64,000 nt of DNA, taken from assembly GCF_037975245.1 (NCBI RefSeq), contig NC_092572.1, forward strand, positions 26,336,489 through 26,400,488, in the 5' to 3' direction. Shown piece after piece: positions 11,298-23,047 of this stretch; the stretch's first letter is position 1, and each line of letters starts with the position of its first letter. A model generated the notes under the pieces. It saw only the letters and a program-made list of their open reading frames with translations. It did not search any database and was not told the origin of the DNA. This stretch comes from Apostichopus japonicus. Taxonomy: Eukaryota; Echinodermata; Holothuroidea; Aspidochirotida; Stichopodidae. The position numbers were made by a program, and so were the translations under genes.

Positions 11298-12429
11298 TAG
11301 TGACAAAGAGATGGTGAAATATAAAAACCATTAATGCCAAAAAAATTGTTAAGATATAGAGATACAAAAATATATATAAAGATCTTAAAGAAAGTTAGAG
11401 TTTCAAGATTGTCCACTGTAGGCTTAAACTAGCACACAATGGCCGACAAACATCATCAGAAATGCACATTCAAACTGCAGTCAGATAACAGTGTAGGATA
11501 GTACACAGTTGCCAGGTTATTATTTCTATATTGTGCCTATCCATTAAGTAAATAATATAGCTCTAACTATGAGGCTCCTTTGGCAGAGGTTTAGAAGTAT
11601 GTCCTTCCAAAAGAAATATTAAGAAACAACATATTTCTAGTTTAGAGAGCATGTGGTTACAATATAACTTCAATCAAGGTGCATACAGATGGACACAAGA
11701 TGAAAATATGAAGTGCATAAGGTACACTAGGGTGTTCATACTACGGTCTAAACAAGACTAACATGATTTGTGCATAGTTGCTCTGATAATTAAGACAAAT
11801 GTCCAGCAAGTGAGAAAATGTACAATTACTTGTTCAAAATGACAACAAAAATATCTACTCAGTAAATTTGTTGACCTAAACTCACTTGCAATTATTACTA
11901 TTAAAGAAATTATTTACAGGAGTGAGAATCAATTACATTTTTCCTGCTCAAGAAACCTACTGATTATATTAAACTCACGCGATATATGGCTTAAGAAGGC
12001 GTCGATATTTTGCTGGTGAAATGGGAAGAATTAAGCTTAAGAGCAATCACAAGGTTTTGGGAATAGCTGTGATAGACTTTCACTTCTTTTTGTGTAAAAT
12101 CTAAATGATCATGGTGTGTCAATTTGCAAGTGCCGCATAAGTCCTAACCATCCACTATCACGTGATGGTTAGAACACTTAATAGTACTTCAATTTCCTCC
12201 CTGTGGTCAGATATGGCCAGCAACATACACAGTTTTCCTCAAAAAACAATTCCTTTCTGAATAAATTACAGTGAAACTTTTTTGGGCAGAATATATGTGA
12301 ATTACTGCATGTGTATGATTTGTGCCATTAGTGTGGACAATGAAACAATCAATTGCGCAATTCTGTTAGACAAAAAAGTTGTTGTTAGTGACATGGTAAA
12401 GTTGGCATATATGCCATATGAAAATTTTT

Positions 12430-12937
12430 AAAGAATACTCCAGGTCAAAAGTTTTTTTGATTTGTTAAAGAGGAGCATAACCTTAGCATTCTGGTAAAAT
12501 TTGCATTCAATTCATATGAACCGTTTTGGAGATATTGACAAAAGTGAACTTGAAGCAAACAAGTGTGACGTCATTGCTGCACACTGATAAATAATGTTTT
12601 ATTTTCCTTTAAAATTTACGTCTAATTTTATACTCCACAATTGGATGCATCCTTAATGTGAATTTACCATAAGTATTGGTATTTTACAAACTTCTCATGC
12701 CCTTTAGACAAACTAGTTTCCCTATCCAATCTAAGGTCAATTCAATAGACTGAAAAATAGAGAAAAATCAAAAGATTATTTGTCAGTGTGCAACTATGAC
12801 ATCACACCTGTTTGCTTCAGGGTCACTTTTGGTAGAATATTAGATAAATTCAACTGTTAATATCTCAAAAATGCTACGTAGGAATTGAAAGCAAACTTCA
12901 CTAGAATGTTTAGATTATGTAACCTGGACTATTCTTT
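12430..12937. mobile_element. fold-back / MITE-like element, about 508 bp
   Basis: The left end AAAGAATACTCCAGGTC is the inverted complement, with one or two changes, of the right end CCTGGACTATTCTTT. The inverted similarity extends inward: 'gaagcaaacaagtgtgacgt' on the left matches the complement of 'acatcacacctgtttgcttc' on the right. A shorter derivative sits at about 17272-17490 and a solo end near 19806. It has no coding capacity, so it is nonautonomous. The superfamily was not identified. Confidence 0.75.
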
Positions 12938-13049
12938 TCATAACTTATTGTATCTAGAGGTCTACATTTCCATCTACGTAGTGTAGAGTGTCCAATCTAC
13001 CAGTTTAGCTGTCTATGCTACGAGAACTAAATTTGTTGACAAAACTTAC

Positions 13050-13172
13050 GTGGAACAGTACATGTGGGACCAGTGAATCCACCAACACATGTGCATCGGA
13101 AGGTGTTACCATTCACTGAGCAGAAAGCATTATTCTGACATGGACTGATGGGGTTACATGGGTTGAAGGCAG
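13050..13172 (-). CDS. EGF-D exon, copy 1
   Basis: 41 codons, phase 1-1, acceptor TTTTTTCAAG, donor GTAAGT. Six EGF cysteines: NPC, SPC, FC, RC, TC, TC, with 'GGFTGPTC' at the end. An extra residue lies between Cys1 and Cys2 compared with its paralogue at 17597-17716 (NPISP against NSSP). The O-glucose consensus C-x-S-x-P-C is therefore broken here but intact in the paralogue. Confidence 0.8.
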
Positions 13173-14565
13173 CTTGAAAAAAGAGAAAACCACATTAACT
13201 AAATAACATTGTTTACATCTTGTAATGAACATTGTTCATAACTTGCAATCAATAATGTTATATCGGGTGCTGAGTTAAAAGGATCTTCGGGTAGCTGAAC
13301 TTGATTAGTTGCAATTGATATTTGAAACAGATACTTTCTATCATAAAACTGCTGCTCTTGAGACACTTCTCCACTTACTAATTATTAATTAATTAATTTG
13401 CAAACAAAACTGAACAGGATTGAATTTTTGGGATAGTTCAGTGGATTGTTTGATATGGATATCCGTATAAATTCTTGTCAAGGAACTTCACCAAATGCAA
13501 TGTAAAATGGTTCGTGTTTAATGAAAAATCGTAAATAATAGCTTTGATAATGCTATGTGTTAAAGTGGTCCCTCCATTTAGTACAACAAGAAACACAAAT
13601 AAAGATATCATTCAAGTAGTGGAAAGTTCTAAATGATTTTGGTATACTTTAGGCAAACTATAAGAAAAGGATGATGATATTTTCCTTTGGTGATTTGTTG
13701 TTTTTTACAGCCTGTGGATGTAGAAAACCAACAGAACATTGATATTTCAATTATCCAAATTCAATCAACAGACAGACCATTCTAACAATAAGCAATAGGA
13801 GTTTTGTTTCTGTTAAATACTAGTAAAAAAAAAACCCTCTTGAGTATCACAACGAAGATATTGGTGCGCAGCGCAGCAGTGCTAGTAACAATGCTTGGGC
13901 AATCTAGTTTTAAACACCTCAGAATTATGGCTCTCCTTAACGCCCAAGGATTGCGTATTCCAGTCTTTAATAGTCCTAGGATAGAAACTATACTGAAAAG
14001 AATGATTCTGTGGTCAAGCAGACTTGCCTTTTGGTGGAGTGTACTTGTCAACAAGACATATTTATGTCGCAGGTTTTGATTTCATAATTTTTATTCCTGT
14101 CTGTAGCATTAAGATATGTTTTAACATATTGTTCTGTATCACTACAATAGGTGAACACCAAACAGACAGTTGATATCAACCACCCATATGTAAAGAAACA
14201 GAAAACAAAAGCATACATAGGACTCTAAGAGGCTTGAACAATAACATTACACTGATTCTTTGAGGCTACACATTGAGTTAGTGTCAGGCAATAAAAATGT
14301 GATCTTGCCTAAAAAACACTAATGTTACAGGTATCTGGATAGGAAAACTACTGAATATACAACTGAACTTTACTTCCAAATCTATTCAGGGTAAGTGCCT
14401 TTGTCCACTGTTGCCCATTGTCATCTCCTTATATCCCATACCTTACCATGTAAGACACACTGAACCAAGACAAATGTAATTACCTACAGGTTATCTGATG
14501 CTACTGTGGCGATGCATTTCTAGAATCAATGTATCTGTACTGTTAAGACCAAGTGGTGTACTTAC
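13173..14565. other. intron, duplicated block
   Basis: No exon. It contains the HYR-B downstream intron copy (as at 51.5-53.0 and 57.7-59.2 kb) with an AATT-rich stretch at 13379-13400. HYR-B itself is missing from this copy. Confidence 0.55.
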
Positions 14566-14679
14566 GTGTTTGACAGTTCGTGCCTGAGAATCCTGCGACA
14601 CACGAACATTGGAAGGTATTAACAAAAGCAGTGCAGGTACCACCATTTTGACAAGGTGATCCACTACAGGGATTATTAA
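14566..14679 (-). CDS. EGF-C' exon
   Basis: 38 codons, phase 1-1, acceptor GTCACTAG, donor GTAAGT. A diverged [13 protein letters not shown] then CQNGGTC, with the O-fucose consensus, and 'AGFSGTNC' at the end. All six cysteines are present. It is one residue longer than EGF-C because the acceptor lies three bases further out. Confidence 0.78.
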
Positions 14680-15961
14680 CTAGTGACAAAAAGATTGGGA
14701 AATATAGAAACCATTAATGCCAGAAAAAATCATTAATATATAAAGATACAAAGAAATATATATGTGAAAGATCTTGAAGAAAGTTAGAGGTTCAAGATTG
14801 TCCACTGTGAGTTTAAACAGAATGGCAGACAAACATGATCAGAAATACATATTCAAACTGCAGTCAGAAAACAGTATAGGATAGTACACAGTTGCCAGGT
14901 TATTATATCTATATCATGCCTATCCATTAAGTAAATATTATAGCTCTAATTGTTAGGCTCCTGTGGCAGAGGCTCCTGTGCCACCCACAGCTGTCATGAC
15001 TATTCCATCTGCAGGGTACAGAGTTGCTCTCAACTAGGAAAGAGAATTCTTGAACCATATTCACATCAAGAAATAAATACTATTCATATTGTTACAACTG
15101 GTATCAGAATCAACTATGTGCAAATGATACTGGTCCTTCACATCTGAAAAGCTCCTGAAACATGTATTGCACATAAAATATCCTACCTGATATATCAGAG
15201 TTGCAAAAAGAATTTGTTATCTTATACACAGGTTAATGAAACATGAATAGCACATAAACAATCCTACCTACCTGTAGATATATATACCAGAGTAGCACAA
15301 GTTGAAGGCATAACTAATTTCATATCCATACACAGGTTAATGAAACATGTATAGCACATAAAAGATCCTACCTAGATATTATTTATGAATATTTATATTT
15401 GTTTCTAAACACTGGCTGGATTAATAACTTATCAAGACCAGATGACAGATCTAGCTAAGCTGCGTAACAAATTACCAAACTCAATAATGTTAATTAGTTT
15501 TTTAATTTGTTAGTTTTGTTAATTAGCATTTCTTCCAAACTTAATCAATGTTACATTGAAAAGAGGAGATGACTTGAGAATTACAAAGAGAATAGAACAT
15601 TAAATTTGATTTGAAATCAATTGGTAGTCATATTGGTGGTAAAGGTTTCCATTAATAATTGCTTTGACCTACATTCAAATGAAACCTCTTATACTTTCCC
15701 ATAACTATATGTCCGTTATCAATTATGGACTGATTCTTGTCTCAGCATGTATTATTCCTTATGTAGTATGAAGATTCATTAACATCCTTACTGAGGACCC
15801 TGTACTTGAGAGTAAACTTCCTCAAGTTACTCCTAATGGCACTCTGTCAATGTATAAACATGTTAACCATATTTTAGTACATCAGTTCAGACTGTAATAA
15901 TTGAATATATCAAGGTTGTAGTATTTTTTAGCAAAGTTTACGTATATACATGTAGACTTAC
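14680..15961. repeat. intron with approximate 100-bp tandem repeats
   Basis: Three diverged copies of a unit holding 'gttaatgaaacatg.atagcacataaa..atcctacct' lie in about 15155-15380; two copies of the same unit occur at 53276-53440. An empty site for the 61.1-kb transposon (taattagtttttt) is at about 15491. No exon seen. Confidence 0.6.
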
Positions 15962-16075
15962 CTGGCACCTCACAGAAGGTTCCAGTAAATGTGGGGATAC
16001 ATACACATATGAAGATAACTCCATTCGTAATGCACGTGCCGCCATTTTGACATACAACATTTGTGCATAGATCGA
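15962..16075 (-). CDS. EGF-E exon, copy 1 (ancestral acceptor lost)
   Basis: An EGF domain with LCTNVVC, CQNGGTC and 'GTFCEVPG', all six cysteines present. The donor GTAAGT is intact. The paralogue at 62912-63031 has acceptor CTTCAG; here it is CTTCAT, so the normal site is gone. An AG six bases downstream (CTCCAG) would restore splicing in the same phase at the cost of two residues, and the bounds given assume this (38 codons). CQNGGTC fits the O-fucose consensus. Confidence 0.6.
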
Positions 16076-17596
16076 CTGGAGATGAAGTGAAGTACAAAAA
16101 CAAAATTATTTCATGATGGAATGTCCTGAATACAGCAAGTTTAGGTTTAAAAAGTGCAAAGGTAACACAATAGCTGAAAGGAAAAGAAATGGAATGGCTA
16201 AAAATATTTAACTTGAAATGAAAATATGAAATGCACACTGTAAGTCTATTAATCAAAGTTGGTGACACAGACATATTTTGTCTTGGTCAAGTTGTGTGTA
16301 ATACCTTTTTCTCGCCTGCAAACTGTACATGCCTCAGAGTCTATTTCTGCCTACCACGAATGTGCTTGCCCACTGCATTTTACATGCCCGAGGATCTGTC
16401 CGATAAAAATGTCTTGGACATTTCTCCAAGGAGGTGCGTGAACTTATGCAAACCACAAAACCTTTATTCATATTATCAATACAAAATTGCGTGTCACGCC
16501 AGATCATTTTTCTTCCACAGAAATTAGCGACCGTCTAGCAATGTACAAACCAATCTAAGGCCAAGAGATTGTTCCCTGCAGGAGGGAGGGCATGAATAAA
16601 AATTTGGGGTATGTGGCCTAATTGGCAACCTGATTGGCTTCTTCCCTTTTCTGAAGCAAATATGCCAAAATCAAAGTAAACTTAAGATAGCTTGGGAGAA
16701 ATGTGAAAATGATCTAACCATCCATTATCACATTCCATATCCTCCCTGTGGTCAGGTATGGCCTGCAACATACACAGTTTTCACTTGGTGCTACGTTACC
16801 TGTATCTAATAGCAAAAGTGTTTTTGTGACAAGCTGTTTGTGTTAACCATTGAAGCATTCAATAGGGTGAGTCTGACATTCAGTACTCAGTACTATCAGT
16901 AACCTTTTTCAAACTCAAGCATCAAAGGTTGATTAAAACAGCATTACTTCCTGACAGTTGTATTTACAAACATATTTCATTATTATCTATTTCTGAAAGT
17001 AAAGAAGTCATGAAATCCACAAACAGCTTCAACATACTCATATTCATTCAATTTGAGCTGATGTTCTCTCAAAGGTTGACATATTTTGTATTAGTATCAT
17101 CCACAACCAACATTATTGTGGCTGTGATGACTATCTGTTTCTTAAATTATGAACTAAAGCTTTCATCATTCAGTGACAATACAAATATTAGTAACATTTA
17201 TTATTATGTTAACAGATAATGTGTTTAGAATTAGGGCTAGTACTTATTTGGTCCCCATCTTAGTTCAATTTTTCAAAGAATAGTCCAGGTCAAAAGTTCT
17301 TTTTGATTTGTTAAAGAGGAGCATAACCTATTGCATTCTGGTGAAATTTGCAATCAATTCCTATGAACCGTTTTTGAGATATTGACAGTTGAAGTTGTCA
17401 TCTTTCATACTAAAAAAAGGGGTACATAGGTATTGAATACAAATTTCACTGGGATGCTTAGATTATGTTACCTGGACTATTCTTTTCATAACCTATTTTA
17501 TCAAGAGGTCTACATTTCCATCTATGTTGTGTAGAGTGTCCATCTACCAGTTTAGCTGTCTCTGCTACGAGAACTAAATTTCTTGACAAAACTTAC
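16076..17596. other. intron holding repeat X
   Basis: Repeat X (about 16.1-17.25 kb) recurs at 37.4-38.45, 50.69-50.85 (end only), 56.0-57.1 and 63.1-64.0 kb. It includes a shortened relic of the start of the HYR-B exon and its upstream intron (cacttggtgctacgtta, near 16785). Open frames of about 96 codons recur in X copies but carry no domain and lie antisense in an intron. 17272-17490 is a deleted fold-back element. Confidence 0.6.
17272..17490. mobile_element. internally deleted fold-back element
   Basis: Both ends match the 12430-12937 element (AAAGAATAGTCCAGGTC on the left, CCTGGACTATTCTTT on the right), but the middle, including the long inverted core, is missing. Such shortened derivatives are typical of nonautonomous TIR families. 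Confidence 0.7.
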
Positions 17597-17716
17597 GTGG
17601 AACAATACATGTGGCACCAGTGAATCCACCCGCACATGTGCATTGGAAGCTATCACCACTCACAGAGCAGACAGCATTATTCTGACATGGACTTGAGTTA
17701 CATGGGTTGAAGTTAG
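17597..17716 (-). CDS. EGF-D exon, copy 2
   Basis: 40 codons, phase 1-1, acceptor CTTTTCAAG, donor GTAAGT. Six EGF cysteines (NPC, SPC, VC, QC, TC, TC). CNSSPC between Cys1 and Cys2 fits the O-glucose consensus C-x-S-x-P-C. It sits just downstream of the HYR exon at 18463-18714. Confidence 0.82.
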
Positions 17717-18462
17717 CTTGAAAAGAGAGTAAAACCACATAAACTAAATAACATTGTTTACATCTTGTAATGAACATTGTTCATAACTTGCAATCAATGA
17801 TGTATTGAGTTAAAAGTATCTTCGGGTAGCTGAACTTGATTAGTTGGCAAATCTGCTGAACTTTTCCTGAATATTAAGGCCCAAAAAGAAAAACATCCTC
17901 ACAGCATTTTTTATCTGCAAGATATGAAGTTTCTTCAAATTTTGTGATATTTTGTAAATGCAGATCTGGCAACAGCAAAAAGATTGATGTCATCAGGATA
18001 CTTCAGTTGAAAATGCCTTCTTTTTTCTGTATAGTTTGTCAATCATTTATCACAGAGGGAGAGAATATTTCTACAAAGGATTCATCTAGTTGAAATTTGA
18101 GGTATAGAGAATATGACAGCTAAGCAAATATTCTAAATATACCAGGTTTCAATAGATAAATCAGCAAGAAGACTGTAATAGCTTAAGTTAAGCTTCTAAG
18201 GAGCATTTGCTCAGATGATATCAGAGATCACTTACTGTGAACTTGAATAATCATTCACAGTAGAAGAGGTCCTATTCCAGTTAAAGTTTTGCTTTAAATT
18301 AATCTTAGATATGCAGGATAAAATATTCAGCTAAAAATGGAAGGATATATTTATAGATAATAGGTCAGATTACATTGATCTCTGATAAAATGCATATAAC
18401 ATTTCAAAAGCTAAGAAAAGAAATATATCTTTAGTGGAACTTCTTTCCAAAATAATAATTAC
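17717..18462. other. intron, nothing recognised
   Basis: No exon, repeat or motif recognised. Composition is typical of the other introns. Confidence 0.5.
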
Positions 18463-18714
18463 CTTCATTCACTGTGACAACAAATGAACAGGTGACAGAT
18501 TGTCCATTTGCATCAGCATAGACATAACGAACATTTCTTGAACCAACAGGATAGTTTCCAGGGGCTCCATTTGAGCTAATAAGATTTACATGGCCGCTGT
18601 TATCATTTACGATCAAATCTGGCCAGGTGACAAATGCAAAGTCATCTCCAGCATTGGCTGTGACAGTTACACCTTGTGTTGGGCAGTTGGAAATGACAGG
18701 CGCCTGGTTGTCCG
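18463..18714 (-). CDS. HYR exon, canonical two-cysteine type
   Basis: 84 codons, phase 1-1, acceptor TTTTCCAG, donor GTAATT. It follows the classic HYR pattern: APVISNCP at the start, 'VTWPD', 'VNDNSGHV', 'NYPVGSRNVRYVYAD', then VTCSFVVTV. It has just the two family cysteines (NC and TC), unlike the HYR-A and HYR-B modules, so it represents the ancestral form. It marks one end of the best preserved single-copy stretch of the gene. Confidence 0.88.
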
Positions 18715-18860
18715 CTGGAAAACCAAGTAATTACATCAACTAATGCATAAAATGTAGAATTGTTGTACAAAACCAGTAACTGCCCCTATCACAAGGAATA
18801 TAAGTAAAATGAAATATGAGAACTAACTGTCAAATTATATAACAAATGGTAAAGAGAAAA

Positions 18861-18928
18861 GAAGATTGGAACCAGTGATCTCAGGGTTATATGCCCTACA
18901 CTCTACCAACTGAGCTATCCAGCCCATA
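18861..18928 (-). repeat. tRNA-derived SINE or tRNA pseudogene
   Basis: On the minus strand the sequence has GGGCTGGATAGCTCAGTTGG (box A-like TAGCTCAGTTGG) and GGTTCCAATC (box B-like), with an AGGG/CCCT stem between. The acceptor ends do not pair and position 33 is not T, so this is not a working tRNA. Confidence 0.6.
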
Positions 18929-20149
18929 GTTATTAGCAATCCTTATATAGTCATATCTTTTGCCAGGGGGATGGGAGGGGGGGCATTCAGATGCCACAAT
19001 ACCATACAAATCATTTGCTCTGGTTTCATTTAAATACAGGCCAGAAAGTGGTTGGAAAGGGATTCAGAAAAGACTGGCTAACAAAATTCTTACTTCTTTT
19101 CCATAGTTCTAAGGATATAAGATTTGTTGTGTAACAGGTTTAAGGATGTATCTTACATTAAGTTGAAGCTCATTGGTTTAATGAGAATACTGGGCTGCTT
19201 ACCCTATAGTGGCGTAACCAGTGAGGGGGAAGGGGGTGGGAGAGCCCCCAGTCAAATGTCTTGCCCCTCCACTTGCCCCCCAAATGAAATTGGTGAGCAA
19301 AACAGAAATATTGGACGAAATTTACAAAATGCACTTAAATGCTCAGTTAAACCAGTGTGCGGTTCACGCTAACCTGTAACTGACGGGAATTCTCAAATTA
19401 ATCTATACCAGCCAATTGCGTCTCATGAAAAGTAGATAACCTACTACCCTTGCTTGTTATATCAAGTGTATGTGTATGACTTTATACTTTCGTTAGTTAT
19501 ATCCACCGTCCGAAGTTCATCCGATTTTGTTCTTAGAAGCTGCAGCATGATACATTATGTAATTTCGACATCACATATGTGAACTCACACAGACTGATTA
19601 TTCGTTAGAATAGGCCTATAAACTAAAATATTGTTTCCAAGGACTATACAGGTTAAAGCTTATTAAAGTAATAAAACCGAGGAACTATGGTTGTAGTGGG
19701 TGAATGAATGGAGCTTAACTCGATGAAACTGAATTTCATATACAAATTTATTTAAATTCATAACTATAGTTAATCACAGACTATGAGATAGCTTAAACTG
19801 TACTGTTCAAAGAATAGTCCAGACCAAAATGTGAACTTCATACAAAACAATTGAAAGGATGAAAAACTGCACCCAATCGTCAATATCCCATTGCTATACA
19901 ATTTTTGATTTTTTAGTTTATCCAAATTCTATATTCGATTCGGCAAATAACCAATTTTACTTAAACAGTTTATCATCCAATAATTATTATATAGAAATAC
20001 ATGGACTTTTGTAGACAAAGTGTAAACAATACATTTATATACTGCAAGCAGTATGAAAACAGAGAATATAGGGTTATCAGCTAAGAGTATAGTGACGTTT
20101 CCCAATCGCGTAGCCAGGGGAGCGATGGGGGTGGTCGCCCACTTAAACA

Positions 20150-20245
20150 AAAAAAGAGAGATAAAAGAGAGAGGGAGAACAAGAGGGAGAGGTGGAGAGA
20201 GAGAGAGAAATAAAGGAAGAGAGAAAAAGAAGGATGATGAACAGA
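20150..20245 (+). repeat. GA-rich polypurine tract
   Basis: Nearly pure A and G over about 95 bases (gagagagggagaacaagagg and similar), with no T except in one 'taaa'. It lies right after a G-rich TIR-like start and may be the decayed body of a DNA element. Confidence 0.6.
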
Positions 20246-20556
20246 GATAATTTGGAGAACAACGTAGAGAGACCTCACACAAAATTTCTAAAGTGTGAAA
20301 ATTGGAATATTTCATTCCCATTTATGACTTAAACTAGATTTCATAGGCATAGCAGTATATTTAAGCATTTTGTCCGTCACACTTTTGAAAGGCTATCTAC
20401 GACGGCAGCATACACAGAACACCTATCCAAAAGCAATGCAAACTACCAAATTTATCAAATAAGTATACCTGAGTAACATCTTTTGTATTTGTGTGTTTTA
20501 TGATGTTGCACTTGGCAGATATGGTTCAGAAATTCAATTAAGAGCTAATTACTCAC

Positions 20557-20676
20557 CACCTGTTACTTCACAAGTGGTTCCACCAAATCCTTGAACACAT
20601 GAGCAGGCAAAGAATTTACTGAATGCAGTACACTGTCCTCCATTTCTGCAAGGTGAGCTTGAACAACGATTAACAT
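20557..20676 (-). CDS. EGF exon (VNRC type)
   Basis: 40 codons, phase 1-1, acceptor TTTTCCAG, donor GTGAGT. Six EGF cysteines: RC, SPC, QC, AC, SC, TC, with 'QGFGGTTC' at the end. CSSSPC fits the O-glucose consensus; Gln before Cys3 means no O-fucose site. Confidence 0.85.
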
Positions 20677-21517
20677 CTGGAAAAAAGTAAACGTTTGCTT
20701 TAATGAACCATGTCAATAACATGTTTAGGCTTGTAACACATTACCTATGTGTAGAAGAGTTTAACATACTCATTACATTCTACCAATGTTATTACTTTAT
20801 GAGTATTATTCTTCTTCACTTTGCTTTTCATCTTATAATATATTGCGGTAATACAATTGAGCAATATGTTCCCCATTATCTTCACATATCTCCAAGGAGC
20901 ATGAATATATGTCATTTCTGTGTTAATGTCTTTAAATTAATACATTTCTGTTGTATTATTATATATTTTATATTATTATATATTTTATATTATTATTTTA
21001 TTATCATTTCTGTTATCTGATATTACCTCCAGAGCTCAAACTTGAGGTTAGATGGCTAAATGCCAACGCATTTCACTGTTTGTCAGAAGAAAAAACAGGC
21101 CCAGGCATTAGTCTATCAGTGCAAAATGTATGTTGCTTTTGTATTACTTCAAGTGGGGAGTTTTAATTTAACCTGTATATTATTATGAAATTCTAGGCCT
21201 CATCTTTTACATAACCATTTCCTTTCATATATATTTTTACAATATCATTAATTAATATTTACATAACATTACCTTATAAATATCTCATTACAGTATCTTA
21301 TGATTATTATTCTTATTATAAGCATGTCACAATATGTAAGAAACAGTTTTGGCTAATGTGTACATCTGGCATATTTTAATCATTGCTGATTCATTTCTAA
21401 ATTAGTTTTTTTTTTGGGGGGGGGGATTCAGATTGAAAGATAAAATTCTGATAAATTTAAACTGAGGTTTAACATGTGCACAACTGTTTTTGTTGGGTGT
21501 TCCTTCCCTGCACGTAC
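20677..21517. other. intron, AT-rich
   Basis: Very AT-rich with TAT/TTA runs around 20950-21010 and a T8G9 run near 21405. No exon; open frames here are low-complexity. Confidence 0.5.
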
Positions 21518-21670
21518 CTTGTATCTGACACCGTTCACCAAGGAAGCCAGCTGGGCACTCACAGAAAACTCCAAGATCATTGGTGGCACTGCAATAAGTA
21601 TTACGACAAGTTCCACCATTCAGGCAAACGACTCCAGTAGAAGTACAAATATCAAATTGTGGGAGGGCAG
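21518..21670 (-). CDS. EGF exon with long loop and a seventh cysteine
   Basis: 51 codons, phase 1-1, acceptor TTTGGCCAG, donor GTACGT. EGF cysteines DIC, VVC, GTC, FC, EC, RC plus an extra one (TYC) inside a long Cys3-Cys4 loop. CLNGGTC fits the O-fucose consensus. The odd cysteine count implies a partner elsewhere; the exon at 23873-24007 also has seven. Confidence 0.82.
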
Positions 21671-22882
21671 CTGGCCAAAAAAGAAAGAAAAAGAAACTAT
21701 GACCATATAAGAAAAGACACAACACACAGAGATAATAATCAGGAACAGATGCTAATATGGAAGTTAGATCAACAATTTTAAGGAGATACATAGATGCCAT
21801 GGTCATGTGTTTTATAAGATAGCAGTGTGTTGTATATGTGTTTATTCATCCAGTAGTATGCAGCGCGCATTTTAAACTTTCTTTGCTAGCTGCAAACAAG
21901 CAAAAAAAAAAGGTTGTTTTGTAACGTTATGTAAAGGATACTATCCAAATTTAATACAAGAATGATTCAAATTTTGAGAAAGTAATAAACTATATGAAGC
22001 TGCTGGAGGGGATTTCCCCTTGAAGAGGCATTTATAATCTGGTCTGATATGACAGGTCATCAAAATTGGGACATGCTTATGTTGGAGAAAAAAGTAAGGA
22101 AGAGCAAGCCAACAGTTGGAAAATAGAAGGAAAATGATGACAAACTTTAGTGCTAAAACAGACTTCTAACATTTTAGTCATTCTCATTGTGTGTTTTTGA
22201 AATCCAAATGGTTAGACTTTTTGGTGTTGTCCAGTTGGTACCTGACATGTCACAAAAACAAAATATCCTATCCATATTATTAGCCTTCTCATCACACAAT
22301 GGATCAAAATTTTGCAAAAGTTTGTTACATTTTAAAATCAAGTTTTACAAAACCTAGTCACTAGACAGCCAGTTCTTATAACTTTTTAAAGCAGAATTCT
22401 TGGAGATTCAGTCCCACAACATTACTTATGGAATGTGCGGTAGTTTTAAGTTCACATTGTTATTTATAACTTTAGCATCACCCCTTTGCCTTATTAAAGT
22501 TTAATGATTAATTATTCCTGACTTACTGTGTTCAAGTTCATTTACCTCTCACCCATGCCAGAAACTACTGTCCTCTTTGTCAGATCCTAATGAAAATCCA
22601 CCCCATAACCATATGAAACATGGATATGTTGTCTAATCCCATTCAAAAGACTTCTGTTAAAATGTTCATGAGTTTCTTTCTGCTTCTACAGGGATGAACA
22701 ATTTAGTGAAATTTTGGTCATTTTCTTTCCTTCATAAATGTATCAAGATTACTATCACGGGCAAACAGTATATTGAAAATGAAAGCAGGTGCTCCTTTAA
22801 GACTGCATCAGATGACAAAGCCTCAGGATCTTCACTCCCATCCTCTTTCAAAGATTTGAAGAGAAAATAATCATTGTCTTAC
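21671..22882. other. intron, nothing recognised
   Basis: No exon or repeat recognised over about 1.2 kb apart from ordinary AT-rich sequence. Confidence 0.5.
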
Positions 22883-23047
22883 CCACAGGGAGTTGGCAAT
22901 TTTGTCCAACAAAACCTGGTGGACAGGCACAGGTGTATTGTGGAACAAACACAATATTATTGGTATTACTATTGTAGCTGTTGTAACATGTTCCACCATT
23001 AGAACATGGGTTGTTTCTGCAGGAGTCACTGTTAAAATTGACATTGC
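22883..23047 (-). CDS. EGF exon with extended Cys3-Cys4 loop
   Basis: 55 codons, the longest EGF exon here, phase 1-1, acceptor TATTTACAG, donor GTAAGA. Six cysteines (SC, PC, TC, TC, AC, NC). The Cys3-Cys4 loop is about 18 residues and rich in Asn, Ser and Tyr. It ends 'PPGFVGQNC', a textbook EGF C-terminus. CSNGGTC fits the O-fucose consensus. Confidence 0.86.

Larger units (their letters stand above)
3900..11300. repeat. EGF-C tandem array, unit about 1.74 kb
   Basis: EGF-C exons start at 3945, 6212, 7948 and 9685, with a fragment at about 11252. The last spacings are 1736 and 1737 bp and the introns align throughout (for example the 'cctatccattaagtaaatat' stretch and the G-run). Copies alternate between two exon types (LNNGVC and LNGGTC), which points to a two-unit ancestral repeat. 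Confidence 0.85.
9796..13049. other. intron with array remnant and fold-back element
   Basis: From 9796 to about 11650 this is the last, degenerating EGF-C unit, including an exon fragment and a site where the small hairpin was deleted (near 11056). From 11650 to 12420 nothing recognisable was seen. A fold-back element fills 12430-12937. Confidence 0.6.
18715..20556. other. intron with SINE, G-rich elements and polypurine tract
   Basis: It holds a tRNA-like fragment (18861-18928), two G-rich starts resembling TIR elements ('tggcgtaaccagtg' near 19210 and 'cgcgtagccagggg' near 20107) and a GA-rich tract at 20150-20245. A solo fold-back end lies near 19806. No exon seen. Confidence 0.5.

Noticed and set aside
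13804-14079. Plus-strand ORF starting MFLLNTSKK, repeated at 52255 and 58474.
   Set aside because: Copies are different lengths and broken differently; the block duplication explains the recurrence.
16929-17219. A 96-codon plus-strand ORF (starts MIKTALLPDS) found again at 38163 and 56804.
   Set aside because: It recurs only because repeat X is duplicated; it has no domain, lies antisense in an intron, and changes are not biased to silent sites by eye.
20053-20250. Arg/Glu-rich plus-strand ORF.
   Set aside because: It is the translation of a polypurine tract.
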